From positions 1-64,000 of the forward strand of contig CAZJTZ010000013.1 of assembly GCA_964549105.1 (NCBI GenBank): DNA of 64,000 bases, given 5' to 3'. The notes under the pieces are model-generated. The model made no database searches and had not been told where the DNA came from. It worked only from the letters and a program-made list of their open reading frames with translations. This document shows, piece after piece, positions 6,850-16,182 of the stretch. The stretch comes from Hydrogenedens sp964549105. GTDB taxonomy: Bacteria; Hydrogenedentota; Hydrogenedentia; Hydrogenedentales; Hydrogenedentaceae. Positions within the stretch are counted from its first letter, which is position 1, and the number at the start of each line of letters is the position of its first letter. Made by a program: the position numbers and the translations under genes.

Positions 6850-9231
6850 ATGTTTAAGAAATCACCTTTTGATATTGAAGATGAACAAAGTCATGTTATA
6901 TCGGTAGACCGATTGGCATTTTTGCAGTTGATTTTATTATTAGTGTTTTGTGTAATTATTGTTCGACTTATGGTGGTAGTCGTTTTTCCCAAGACGATTG
7001 TTAAAGAATTTGCAAACAAACATGAAGGCGTGATACTGCGTGAAAATCCGCGTGGAATGATTTATGATAGGTCTCAAAATGTGTTTGCTTATTCCGTATA
7101 TACGCCTTCACTTTTTTGTTCCCCCGCAGATATTTTATATCCCGAAGAAATGTCAGAAAAAGTGGCTAAGAAATTAGGATTGAATGTTGAAGTTGTCAAA
7201 GATAGAATGTCTCTTACAGATAATAAAGGAAACAAATTGAAGTATGTATTACTTCAAAGAGCTATTGAAGATATTCCCAAAGCAGAATTGGAACAGTTTG
7301 TTTCCGAAGTGAACAAATGGCAGAAAGATAAATTAAAAGAAGAAACAGCAGTGGCGAGAGAAAAGAATTCGTCCTTTTGGGAGAAGATACTGTCTATAAA
7401 GGGGAGTTCGGATAAGGATGAAGAAAAAAAGCCCAAAGGGTACCCTCTATTCATAAAATATGAATGGCTCAGGGAATATCCGCATCATGAAGTAGGGGGA
7501 AATGTCATTGGCTTTGTAGCCATGAGCGATAAAAATCGGGTAGAAGGCATAGATGGAATAGAGAAAGATTGGGATTCGACCCTTTATGCAGACCCCACTA
7601 AAGTCTCCGGGAAAAAAACAGGTTCAGGATATATTATCCCCTCTACTTCCGAAGAAAAAAATGGAGATGACCCGGGGGCGAATCTCTATCTGACAATAGA
7701 TCTGGAAATTCAGCACATATTAGAAAAGGAATTAGACCGAAGAATTGAAGAATGTAATGCTATGGACGGTATGGGTATTATTATGGACCCCTATTCAGGT
7801 GCCATTCTTGCTATGGCTTCTCGTCCTTCTTATGACCCCAATCTTCCAGAAACCCGTGTAGGAGATGCCCTCAAAAATAAGGTCTTATATGAACTCATAG
7901 AACCTGGCTCAACATTTAAGATAGTAACTGCAAGTGCAGGCATAGAACAAGGAGGAATTACAAAAGATACGATTATTGACTGCGAAGGAGGAAGCACGCG
8001 GGTAGGTCGCAAGGTTATAAGAGATGTTCACAAAATGGGTGCCGTTCCCTTCTGGAAATGTTTTGAGCAATCCAGTAATGTAGCCATGGTAAAAGTAGGC
8101 AAAAAGGTTGGACTGGATACCCTTCGTGAATATGTAAAGAAATTTGGATTTGGGACAAAAACACTCGAAGATATTTCCACAGAAAGAATCGGTGCTATTT
8201 CAACAAATAGGGCAGAAACCACATTAAGTTCCATGTCCATTGGTTACGCTGTAATGGTTACACCTATTCAATTAGCGCGGGCTTATTCTGTTATTGCAAA
8301 CGGAGGCTATCTGGTAAAACCTTTTATTGTCGAAAAAGCAGTTCTTCCAGATGGTAAAATTTATTATGAACACAAGGAAGAATCCTTTCCTCGTGTTATA
8401 CAACCTGAAACAGCAGAAATAATACGAACCCTATGTCATCAAGTAGTGCTTAAAGGCACAGGAAAGACTGCAAATATTCCAGAATATAAAGTGGGGGGGA
8501 AGACGGGAACGGCTCATTTAGCCAGAACCGTGAAAGAGGGCGGTGGATATGACCCCGATAAGATTATAGCCGTTTTTGCAGGATTTGCTCCTGTTACTCA
8601 TCCAAAAATTGTAGTGGTTGTCGTAATTCGCTATCCTCTCTCAAAAATTCGTTACGGCGGTTATGTGTGTGGTCCTGCATTTAAAAATATTATGTATTAC
8701 ACCTTAACCCGTCTTAAAGTGCCTCCTGACCCTGTTCCTAATGAATTGTTAAAACAAGATGGATTTGTTGCAGAAGAAAGCGTTGAAAAAGATAACGATT
8801 CATTGTATTTTGAAGATATTGACCCTCAGTGGATGCAGGAATTATTGAATAATAATGAAAATTTAGAAGCGGATAAGGTCAGTATAGCCGAGACAGGAAA
8901 CAAAAAAATAGCAGAAGAAAAAGGAAACCATAAAAAAACCATAGAGAAAAAGGGAAAAGAAATTATTATTAATCCTTTACCCATAGAAAAAATTATAGAA
9001 GAGGCTCAACAATTTGAAACATTACCACAACTTTTGGGATTAACAAAAAGGCAAGTATTAGATGTGTTAAGTATTTTAAAGATAGATTATGAATGCCGTG
9101 GCTATGGAAGGGTGGTATCTCAATTTCCCACTGCGGGAACTCCCTTAAAGGATGTAGATATATGCCAATTGGATTTTTCAGATGACATCAACTCGGATTT
9201 GGATGTAGTATCCCTAAACAAAGAGGAATAA
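6850..9231 (+). CDS. ftsI: Class B penicillin-binding protein, septal transpeptidase with PASTA domain (FtsI/SpoVD type)
   Basis: This 793-residue transpeptidase has one membrane helix (about residues 23-47), a dimerisation domain with the class B block ENPRGMIYDR, and the penicillin-binding domain. Active-site motifs are S354-TFK357, S408-S-N410 and K551-TG553. A C-terminal PASTA-like repeat spans about 715-770 (LLGLTKRQVLDVL...VVSQFPTAGTPL). A charged Lys/Glu-rich insert interrupts the N-terminal domain at about 155-195, and a charged linker lies before the PASTA unit. It crosslinks septal peptidoglycan with FtsW. PASTA-tailed versions resemble SpoVD and PBP2x of Gram-positives rather than E. 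coli FtsI. It starts 10 bases after the FtsL-like gene. Confidence 0.9.
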   Translation: MFKKSPFDIEDEQSHVISVDRLAFLQLILLLVFCVIIVRLMVVVVFPKTIVKEFANKHEGVILRENPRGMIYDRSQNVFAYSVYTPSLFCSPADILYPEEMSEKVAKKLGLNVEVVKDRMSLTDNKGNKLKYVLLQRAIEDIPKAELEQFVSEVNKWQKDKLKEETAVAREKNSSFWEKILSIKGSSDKDEEKKPKGYPLFIKYEWLREYPHHEVGGNVIGFVAMSDKNRVEGIDGIEKDWDSTLYADPTKVSGKKTGSGYIIPSTSEEKNGDDPGANLYLTIDLEIQHILEKELDRRIEECNAMDGMGIIMDPYSGAILAMASRPSYDPNLPETRVGDALKNKVLYELIEPGSTFKIVTASAGIEQGGITKDTIIDCEGGSTRVGRKVIRDVHKMGAVPFWKCFEQSSNVAMVKVGKKVGLDTLREYVKKFGFGTKTLEDISTERIGAISTNRAETTLSSMSIGYAVMVTPIQLARAYSVIANGGYLVKPFIVEKAVLPDGKIYYEHKEESFPRVIQPETAEIIRTLCHQVVLKGTGKTANIPEYKVGGKTGTAHLARTVKEGGGYDPDKIIAVFAGFAPVTHPKIVVVVVIRYPLSKIRYGGYVCGPAFKNIMYYTLTRLKVPPDPVPNELLKQDGFVAEESVEKDNDSLYFEDIDPQWMQELLNNNENLEADKVSIAETGNKKIAEEKGNHKKTIEKKGKEIIINPLPIEKIIEEAQQFETLPQLLGLTKRQVLDVLSILKIDYECRGYGRVVSQFPTAGTPLKDVDICQLDFSDDINSDLDVVSLNKEE

Positions 9232-9233
9232 GA

Positions 9234-10718
9234 ATGTATCTCAAAGAAATAATTAATAAATGGGACTTAAGTTGTTCTGTTCCTATTCCTGATGTGGAGG
9301 TTTCAGGAATAACAGAAAATTCCAAAAAAGTTCAGAATAAGTATATATTTGTGTCCATTCCCGGTGAACATTCAAACGGTTGGGCTTATATTCCAGAAGC
9401 AATAGAGAGGGGGGCTATCGCTATTATCGGTTTGCCCGAGCTATCTGATGAATTAGTGAGTTTGTTAAAGAAAAAACAAATTCCCTATTTTGCTCATGAA
9501 AATCCCCGACGCATTTTGGGTGAAGTGGCTCATTATCTTGCCGGAGACCCAACGAAATCAATGGTTGTTATCGGAATTACTGGGACTAATGGCAAAACCA
9601 CTACTACATTTTTGGTGGAAAGCATATTGAAAGAAGTAGGGATTCGAGTAGCAAGGTTCGGAACACTGGGCTATGACCTGGGTGAGCAATATGTGGAAGC
9701 AACACATACTACACCTTTTAACGAAGAACTCGTAGCCCTTTTTTCAAAAGCCAGAGAAAAGGGAATAACCCATGTAGTTATGGAAGTCAGTAGCCATTCT
9801 TTGGCACAGGACCGGGTGGCTGGAATACATTTTAGCGTGGCTGCTTTTACTAACCTTACCCAGGACCATCTGGATTTTCATAAGACAATGGATGAATACT
9901 TAAAAGCAAAACTTAAACTATTTGAAATGTTGTCTCCTGAGGGAAGTTTTGGCGTTGTCAATAAATCAGACCCTAATTCAGAACATTTTATAAAACAATG
10001 CAAATCGAAATGTATTACTTATGGGACAAAAGGTGATTATTGGGCAAGTGATATTGAAATAACTATTAAGGATACAAAGTTTCAGTTGCATACGCCAATG
10101 GGTGAAATAGACATAAGGCTTCCGCTTATCGGAAAGCATAATATCTCTAATGCCTTGTGTGCTTCGGCTATTGTGGGTGGCTTGGGGATTTCATTAAAAG
10201 AAATTCAAAGAGGTTTGAAAAATGTTAAGTCTGTGCCAGGGCGTTTTGAAATGATAGATGAAGGACAGGAATTCACGGTAGTAGTGGATTATGCCCATAC
10301 GGAAGATGGGCTGAATCATGTATTACAGACGGCACAAAATCTGACACATGGTAAACTTATTGTTGTTTTTGGATGTGGTGGCGACCGCGATAAAACCAAA
10401 AGACCTAAGATGGGAGCCGTTGCGGGAAAATGGGCAGACCTTATTGTTTTGACTTCCGATAATCCACGGACAGAAGACCCCAAACGAATTTTGCTGGATA
10501 TTGAAGTGGGTGTGCAAAAAATGGGAAAGGAGAAAGGAAATGATTATTTCGTTATAGAAAATAGGGAAGAAGCCATACAATTTGCTTTGAGTAAAGCAAA
10601 AGCCAATGACATAGTTATTATTGCAGGCAAAGGGCATGAACCCTATCAAATTATTGGAACGCAAAAATTTCCTTTTGACGACCGCGAAGTCGCTCGAAAA
10701 TTTTTGAAAGGGAAATAG
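9234..10718 (+). CDS. murE: UDP-N-acetylmuramoyl-L-alanyl-D-glutamate--2,6-diaminopimelate ligase
   Basis: The 494-residue enzyme adds the third residue of the wall peptide in the cytoplasm, using ATP. The three Mur ligase domains are present, with the P-loop GTNGKTTT at residues 117-124. DNPR at 409-412 is the motif that selects meso-diaminopimelate over lysine, so the wall is of the DAP type. AGKGHEPYQ near the C-terminus is also typical. The gene follows the transpeptidase gene after two bases and is followed directly by murF with no gap, so the three are almost certainly cotranscribed and translationally coupled. Confidence 0.96.
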   Translation: MYLKEIINKWDLSCSVPIPDVEVSGITENSKKVQNKYIFVSIPGEHSNGWAYIPEAIERGAIAIIGLPELSDELVSLLKKKQIPYFAHENPRRILGEVAHYLAGDPTKSMVVIGITGTNGKTTTTFLVESILKEVGIRVARFGTLGYDLGEQYVEATHTTPFNEELVALFSKAREKGITHVVMEVSSHSLAQDRVAGIHFSVAAFTNLTQDHLDFHKTMDEYLKAKLKLFEMLSPEGSFGVVNKSDPNSEHFIKQCKSKCITYGTKGDYWASDIEITIKDTKFQLHTPMGEIDIRLPLIGKHNISNALCASAIVGGLGISLKEIQRGLKNVKSVPGRFEMIDEGQEFTVVVDYAHTEDGLNHVLQTAQNLTHGKLIVVFGCGGDRDKTKRPKMGAVAGKWADLIVLTSDNPRTEDPKRILLDIEVGVQKMGKEKGNDYFVIENREEAIQFALSKAKANDIVIIAGKGHEPYQIIGTQKFPFDDREVARKFLKGK

Positions 10719-12071
10719 ATGTCCTGGAAATATACATTAGGAGAATTAGCAAAAGCCATTGGCGGGAGATTAAAGGGAGAAGAAGATAATGAGTTCTCTG
10801 GAATTTCAATAGACACGCGGACCATTCAAAAAGGGAATCTGTTTTTTGCCCTGCCCGGTACCAAAGTAGATGGTCATCAATTTGTTCAAGAGGCAATATC
10901 AAAGGGGGCTGTGGCTGCGGTTGTGTCAAAAGATGTGGCTTTCCCTTCAATTTGTGTTGCGAATACTTTGCAAGCAATCCAGCGGTTTGCTCGCTGGCAC
11001 AGGACAAACTTAAGGGCACGAACCTTTGCCATTACAGGCTCTTGTGGAAAAACCACCTCAAAAGAACTTATCTCCTCCATATTGGCAAAGAAATATAAAA
11101 TTACGGTTTCCAAAGGAAATTACAATAATGAATTGGGCTGTCCGCTGTCTATATTGCAAATGGATGAAGAAACGGACTGGGGTGTAATTGAAATGGGTGC
11201 AGGGAAACCGGGTGATATATCAGAACTGTGCGCCATTGCCTATCCAGAAGAATCTGCTATTACTACTATTGCTCCTTCCCATTTAGAACGATTGGGAAGT
11301 ATAGACGGCGTGGCACGGGAGAAAGCAAATATCGCCAAATGCCTTCCGCCCTGGGGATATTTCTATGTGAACACCGATGACCCCTATTGCGTTTCTATTG
11401 CAAATCATATTATTGCGAACAAGGTCTATTATGGGAAAAAGGGCGATGTAGTATTAAAATATTTTCAAAAAATTTCCCCTGAAAGTATGGAGGTAGATAT
11501 AGAACCTGTTGGAAAGTTACGACTACCTTTATGTTCCCGTTCGTTTCTGTCAAATTTTTTGCTTGCTATTGCAGTTTCGTTGAAGCACAATATCCCTCTG
11601 GAAGAGAAAACATTATTGGAAGCCTATCAACAAGCAGGACGAATAAAAACTTATCTAATAGGAAATTTCCATATTATTGATGATTGCTATAATGCTAACC
11701 CAATAAGTATGAAGTCAGCATTAGAATTCTTATCATTTTCTGCTCCCGAAGGTTTTAGATGTGCTGCTTTAGGAGATATGCTTGAATTGGGAGGAGAGAG
11801 TAATAAGTATCATTACTTATTAGGTAAGGAAGCAGGGAATTGCGGAGTAAATGTCTTGTTCGTTTATGGAAATTACGCAAAGGAGGTAGAGAAAGGTGCA
11901 GTAGAATCAGGTGTAAAAAAAGTGTATATCTGTTCAAGCTATGAAGAAATTGCGGATAGGATTATTAAGATTATTCAGCCTGAAAGTTGGATACTGGTTA
12001 AAGGTTCACGCGGAATGACTATGGAAAAAGTGATTAAACAATTAAGGGAAAGGATGCAATCTATCGAATGA
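10719..12071 (+). CDS. murF: UDP-N-acetylmuramoyl-tripeptide--D-alanyl-D-alanine ligase
   Basis: The 450-residue protein has the MurF layout: an N-terminal UDP-binding domain with SIDTRTIQKGNLFFALPG, the ATP site ITGSCGKTT (105-113), a central domain with NYNNELGCP and EMGAGKPGDI, and a C-terminal domain with DDCYNANPISM. These blocks separate MurF from MurC, MurD and MurE. It ligates D-Ala-D-Ala to the tripeptide precursor, the last cytoplasmic peptide step. The ATG follows the murE stop immediately. A 73-base gap, the largest after rsmH, separates it from mraY. Confidence 0.95.
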   Translation: MSWKYTLGELAKAIGGRLKGEEDNEFSGISIDTRTIQKGNLFFALPGTKVDGHQFVQEAISKGAVAAVVSKDVAFPSICVANTLQAIQRFARWHRTNLRARTFAITGSCGKTTSKELISSILAKKYKITVSKGNYNNELGCPLSILQMDEETDWGVIEMGAGKPGDISELCAIAYPEESAITTIAPSHLERLGSIDGVAREKANIAKCLPPWGYFYVNTDDPYCVSIANHIIANKVYYGKKGDVVLKYFQKISPESMEVDIEPVGKLRLPLCSRSFLSNFLLAIAVSLKHNIPLEEKTLLEAYQQAGRIKTYLIGNFHIIDDCYNANPISMKSALEFLSFSAPEGFRCAALGDMLELGGESNKYHYLLGKEAGNCGVNVLFVYGNYAKEVEKGAVESGVKKVYICSSYEEIADRIIKIIQPESWILVKGSRGMTMEKVIKQLRERMQSIE

Positions 12072-12144
12072 GAGACCCTATTTGCTGTATAATTATTACC
12101 TCTCCTTTCTTATTGAAATTTCCTTATTCTAAATCGAGGTAAAG

Positions 12145-13626
12145 ATGCTCTATTATATTGCTATTATATTACTTCCCTACTTAGGTGTAATGAATGTTCT
12201 GACCTATCATACAGTCCGCGCAGGTGGAGCTGTATTTACATCTTTTTTTATAACTCTTCTCGCTGGACCGTTTGTTATTCGAAAATTGCAAGAGATGAAA
12301 ATAGGACAGTATATAAAGAAAGAATATGTAGCCGACCTCCATCAACTTCACAAAGGTAAAGCAGGAACTCCCACAATGGGAGGAATTCTGATACTTGCTT
12401 CAACCCTTATCTCTCTTCTAATCTGGGGGCGTCTGACAAATCGGTTTTTATGGCTTACGCTGGCTGTCTTTTGTGCATTAGGGTTTATAGGTTTTTTAGA
12501 TGATTACATTAAGTTGAAAAGAAAACATAACGATGGGTTAAGACCCAAAGATAAATTGATAGCTCAGATTTTTGTAGGACTTGTTTTTGGAGTCTATCTC
12601 TATTTTAATCCGATAACGCCGGGAGCAATTTATTTGACTCATTCTGACATAAAAGATTGGTCCATGTTAAGAAGTCTGTTAAATCATGGATTAAAAGGTG
12701 AAGAGAATCCTGACCTTCATCTTATCTGTTCACAAATACCGTCTATACAAAAGGAACATCTGCTTCGGTTAGACCTTAACAAAGAACTTGAATTTGAAGA
12801 ACAATCTATGATTATCCGCATACTCAATCAAATTATTGATGAAGGGGATTGGAGATACAGCCCTTTGTGGGAAGATAAGGCTCTAAACCAAGAAGCACGA
12901 ACATATTTAAATGCGAAAAAACAAAAAATACCTTTTCAGAAACAACGATTAGGAAGATTGCTTCTGGAACATTCTTTTAATGGCTCATTATATATATCTA
13001 CCTCTTCGTTACACACTCAGGTAGGGATACCGGGATTTAAAAACTTATTTATTCCTATGGGGATATTTTACATTCTTTTCGTAGTGCTTATTGTAGTTAG
13101 TGGGTCAAATGCTGTAAATCTTACAGATGGTTTAGATGGGCTGGCTATTGGTTCTTCAATTATATCTATCGTGGCTTATGCAGGTATTGCTTATATAGTT
13201 AGTCGTTCTGATTGGAGTCGGTATTTATTCTTGACTTATGTGCCTGAAGCCAGTGAACTCTTTGTGTTTGGTTCGGCACTACTGGGTGCAGGACTGGGTT
13301 TCCTCTGGTATAATGGCTATCCTGCAGAAGTGTTTATGGGCGATACAGGTTCATTGTCATTAGGGGGAGCATTGGCCGCTCTTGCCGTTTTAACAAAACA
13401 AGAATTACTACTTCCATTAGTTGCAGGTATTTTTGTTCTCGAAGCAGGTAGCGTTTTATTACAAGTAGCATCATTTAAACTTACAGGAAAACGAATATTT
13501 CGTATGTCTCCGCTTCATCATCATTTTGAACTTTTAGGTTGGACAGAGACTAAGGTTACACTGCGTTTTTGGATAATTGCATTATTATTTGCACTATTAA
13601 GTTTAGGAACTCTTAAACTACGATGA
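12145..13626 (+). CDS. mraY: Phospho-N-acetylmuramoyl-pentapeptide-transferase with large periplasmic insert
   Basis: MraY transfers phospho-MurNAc-pentapeptide to undecaprenyl phosphate to make lipid I at the inner membrane. All key cytoplasmic motifs are here: GTPTMGG (74-80), FLDDYIK (117-123), NLTDGLDGLA (325-334), FMGDTGSLSLGG and the MSPLHHHFE loop. The protein is 493 residues against about 360 for the usual enzyme. The excess lies at about residues 157-295, between membrane helices 4 and 5, which is periplasmic in the known topology. It is hydrophilic, with helical stretches rich in Leu, Glu and Gln. The stop overlaps the murD start as ATGA. The catalytic call is secure; the role of the insert is unknown. 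Confidence 0.95.
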   Translation: MLYYIAIILLPYLGVMNVLTYHTVRAGGAVFTSFFITLLAGPFVIRKLQEMKIGQYIKKEYVADLHQLHKGKAGTPTMGGILILASTLISLLIWGRLTNRFLWLTLAVFCALGFIGFLDDYIKLKRKHNDGLRPKDKLIAQIFVGLVFGVYLYFNPITPGAIYLTHSDIKDWSMLRSLLNHGLKGEENPDLHLICSQIPSIQKEHLLRLDLNKELEFEEQSMIIRILNQIIDEGDWRYSPLWEDKALNQEARTYLNAKKQKIPFQKQRLGRLLLEHSFNGSLYISTSSLHTQVGIPGFKNLFIPMGIFYILFVVLIVVSGSNAVNLTDGLDGLAIGSSIISIVAYAGIAYIVSRSDWSRYLFLTYVPEASELFVFGSALLGAGLGFLWYNGYPAEVFMGDTGSLSLGGALAALAVLTKQELLLPLVAGIFVLEAGSVLLQVASFKLTGKRIFRMSPLHHHFELLGWTETKVTLRFWIIALLFALLSLGTLKLR

Positions 13627-15011
13627 AACCACTATCTTATGAACTTACTGTAATTAAATCATTAAATCGCGCCCTGGTAATTGGTGCAGGTAAGACAGGA
13701 ATGTCTTGTGCAAAACTATTAAAAAAACAGGGGAAAAAAGTAATAGTCAATGATATAAAAAAGGGTAGCGAACTACCTGACGCCGTCTCATTTTTAGAAG
13801 AGTTGGGCTTGCCTTATGTCTTTGGAGAACATCCAGAAACATTATTGTCTGAAATTGATTTTGTAATTGTAAGCCCAGGAATATCTCCCAGAATCCCTAT
13901 TTTAGAAGAAGCAAGAAATAGGGGCATTCCCATACTGGGAGAATTTGAATATGCCTGGTATTTTGTCAACTCTCCTGTAATTGCAGTAACAGGGACGAAC
14001 GGCAAGACTACTGTTACCTGCTGGGTCCACCATACCTTGAAAGAATTGGGATTCAAAACAGCATTGGCAGGAAACAATGATACTCCTTTATCTGATGTAG
14101 TAGCAGAAACCGTTACTTATGACTGGATTGTAGCAGAAATGAGTAGTTACCAGTTAGAGTATACGCATCTTTTCCATCCACATATAGCCGCTGTGCTTAA
14201 TGTTACGCCTGACCATATATCTCGACATCCTACCTTGATAGAATATGCAGATATCAAATGTAAAATATTTCAGAATCAAACCGAACAAGATGTGGCGATT
14301 GTTAATGCCGATGATGAATGGGTTTCTCAAATGAAAGTTCCCCCTTCTGTGAAAAAGGTATACTTCTCTTTGACACAAGAAGTATCCCCGGGTGCATGGA
14401 TTCAATCTAATGGTAAGGAAAGTTATATTTTATTTAACGATAACATGTTGGGCAAAGTTTCCCAACTCCCGTTAAAGGGTCAGCATAACCTTGCCAATGC
14501 CCTTGCCGTGTTGGCTATTGTCAGTTCTTTGTCTATCTCTCCAGAAAAAGTGTATAAAGCGATGAATTCTTTTAAGGGGGTCCCTCACAGAATAGAGTTT
14601 TTGGGGAGTAAAAGCGGTGTAGCCTTTTATAATGATTCAAAGTCAACAAATGTTGAAAGTCTCCGAGTGGCTCTGGAAAGTTTCCAACAGCCTGTTATTC
14701 TTATTGCAGGGGGTCGTGGAAAAGGTGCAAGTTACGAACCACTCCGAGAATTAGTTAGGGAAAAAGTCTGTTTCTTAATTACAATAGGAGAGGATGCTCA
14801 AAAGATAGAAGATACTTTTTCTGATTTGGTTCAAGTAGAGCGAGTCCAATCAATGGAAGAAGCGGTCAAAGTGGCGTGGCAGCATTCCTTTCCCCATTCC
14901 GTAATATTGTTATCCCCCGCATGTGCAAGTTTCGATATGTATCCTAATTTTGAGGTTCGTGGGGAACATTTTAGAAACTGTGTTAAACAACTATTAGCAA
15001 AGGAATCATAA
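13623..15011 (+). CDS. murD: UDP-N-acetylmuramoyl-L-alanine--D-glutamate ligase
   Basis: The 462-residue Mur ligase has an N-terminal Rossmann domain (ALVIGAGKTGMSCAKLL), the ATP site VTGTNGKTTVT, the middle motif EMSSYQLE and the MurD-specific C-terminal YNDSKSTN followed by ILIAGGRGKG. It adds D-glutamate to UDP-MurNAc-L-Ala in the cytoplasm. It begins inside the mraY stop and ends four bases before ftsW, so it is in the middle of the operon. Length and motifs are normal. Confidence 0.95.
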   Translation: MKPLSYELTVIKSLNRALVIGAGKTGMSCAKLLKKQGKKVIVNDIKKGSELPDAVSFLEELGLPYVFGEHPETLLSEIDFVIVSPGISPRIPILEEARNRGIPILGEFEYAWYFVNSPVIAVTGTNGKTTVTCWVHHTLKELGFKTALAGNNDTPLSDVVAETVTYDWIVAEMSSYQLEYTHLFHPHIAAVLNVTPDHISRHPTLIEYADIKCKIFQNQTEQDVAIVNADDEWVSQMKVPPSVKKVYFSLTQEVSPGAWIQSNGKESYILFNDNMLGKVSQLPLKGQHNLANALAVLAIVSSLSISPEKVYKAMNSFKGVPHRIEFLGSKSGVAFYNDSKSTNVESLRVALESFQQPVILIAGGRGKGASYEPLRELVREKVCFLITIGEDAQKIEDTFSDLVQVERVQSMEEAVKVAWQHSFPHSVILLSPACASFDMYPNFEVRGEHFRNCVKQLLAKES

Positions 15012-15015
15012 AGAT

Positions 15016-16152
15016 ATGCACAAAGATTCAACAGCAATTATTCTTATCACAGTTATTTTAACGGTGCTTGGGATTATGGTAAGTTATAGCGTAGAGGGTA
15101 TTGAAAAAAGTTTGCAAAGTTTCTTAGTAAAACAGTTAATCTTATTGTTTATTGGTGGGGGCGTATTTATTTGCATGCTTTTCTACGATTATCATTCCCT
15201 TTTCCAACCGAAGACTTTATGGATTTTATCGTTAGTTTGTGCTGTAAGTTTGGTAGGGGTGCTTTTTGTTGGTGATGTATTTAACGGGGCAAGAAGATGG
15301 CTCCTACTACCCGGAGGTTTTTCTCTTCAGCCCTCAGAATTTGCTAAATTTATAGTTCTGGTAAATATAACATGGTATTTTTCTCGATTTTATGACAGGT
15401 TAAAGTCGTTTGCTTTTGGAATTGTTTTTCCACTCCTTCTTAGTGGCTTTTATGTTGCTCTCATCTTTTTGGAAAACGACCAGGGAATACCTATGGTCAT
15501 TATGTCGGCTGTTCTATGTATGATGTTAGTAGCGGGAGTTAAAAAGAGATATTTAGTGGTAGGTTCTGGGTTGTTAGGTGTTCTGTTTAGCATTGCTATT
15601 ATATTAAAACCTCACCGAATTTATAGAATCATTTACACCTGGTTTCCAGAATGGGACCCCTCAGGGAAAGGATGGCATATTATTCAATCCCTGGTTAGTT
15701 TTTATCAAGGAGGACTAATGGGCGTGGGAATCGGTGCAGGTGAACAGAAATTGGGATACTTACCTGCACCTCATCGAGATTTTCCCTTCTCCCTGATAGG
15801 AGAGGAAATGGGTCTGTTGGGTGCTTTTCTGGTAGTATTGTTATTTGCCTCGTTTGTCTATTATGGATTCGAAGTTGCGAGGAAATCCCCTGACCTTCAG
15901 GGCTCATTGCTTGCTATTGGAATTACCTGTATGATTGGAATCCAGGCCGTCGTGATGATGTTAGTAAATGTAGGTCTTCTTCCTGTGAAGGGAATGTGTT
16001 TACCCTTAGTTAGTAGCGGTGGTTCCTCATTTGTCGCATCAATGATGATGTTGGGTTGCCTTGTAAATATTGGTATTCAAGAGGTGCAAACCGAATCATC
16101 TACAAATAAAAAAGCATCCCTTCTTGTCTCTGCCCAAAAACTTTTCAATTAA
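15016..16152 (+). CDS. ftsW: SEDS-family peptidoglycan glycosyltransferase FtsW
   Basis: This 378-residue polytopic protein has about ten membrane helices and SEDS signatures: ARRWLLLPG followed by LQPSEFAKF, END-QGIP in the position of the conserved Asp-containing loop, GVGIGAGEQKLGYLPAPHRDFPFSLIGEE split over the large periplasmic loop, and GMCLPLVSSGGSS near the C-terminus. FtsW polymerises lipid II at the septum together with the class B transpeptidase, encoded upstream in the same operon. RodA is the alternative, but placement after murD favours FtsW. In most bacteria murG, murC and ftsQAZ would follow; here queA does. Confidence 0.9.
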   Translation: MHKDSTAIILITVILTVLGIMVSYSVEGIEKSLQSFLVKQLILLFIGGGVFICMLFYDYHSLFQPKTLWILSLVCAVSLVGVLFVGDVFNGARRWLLLPGGFSLQPSEFAKFIVLVNITWYFSRFYDRLKSFAFGIVFPLLLSGFYVALIFLENDQGIPMVIMSAVLCMMLVAGVKKRYLVVGSGLLGVLFSIAIILKPHRIYRIIYTWFPEWDPSGKGWHIIQSLVSFYQGGLMGVGIGAGEQKLGYLPAPHRDFPFSLIGEEMGLLGAFLVVLLFASFVYYGFEVARKSPDLQGSLLAIGITCMIGIQAVVMMLVNVGLLPVKGMCLPLVSSGGSSFVASMMMLGCLVNIGIQEVQTESSTNKKASLLVSAQKLFN

Positions 16153-16182
16153 AAAATTAAATCTGTTGTTATCAAATTTATT

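Noticed and set aside
12081..12093. TATAAT in the murF-mraY gap as a separate mraY promoter
   Set aside because: No acceptable -35 box lies 16-18 bases upstream.
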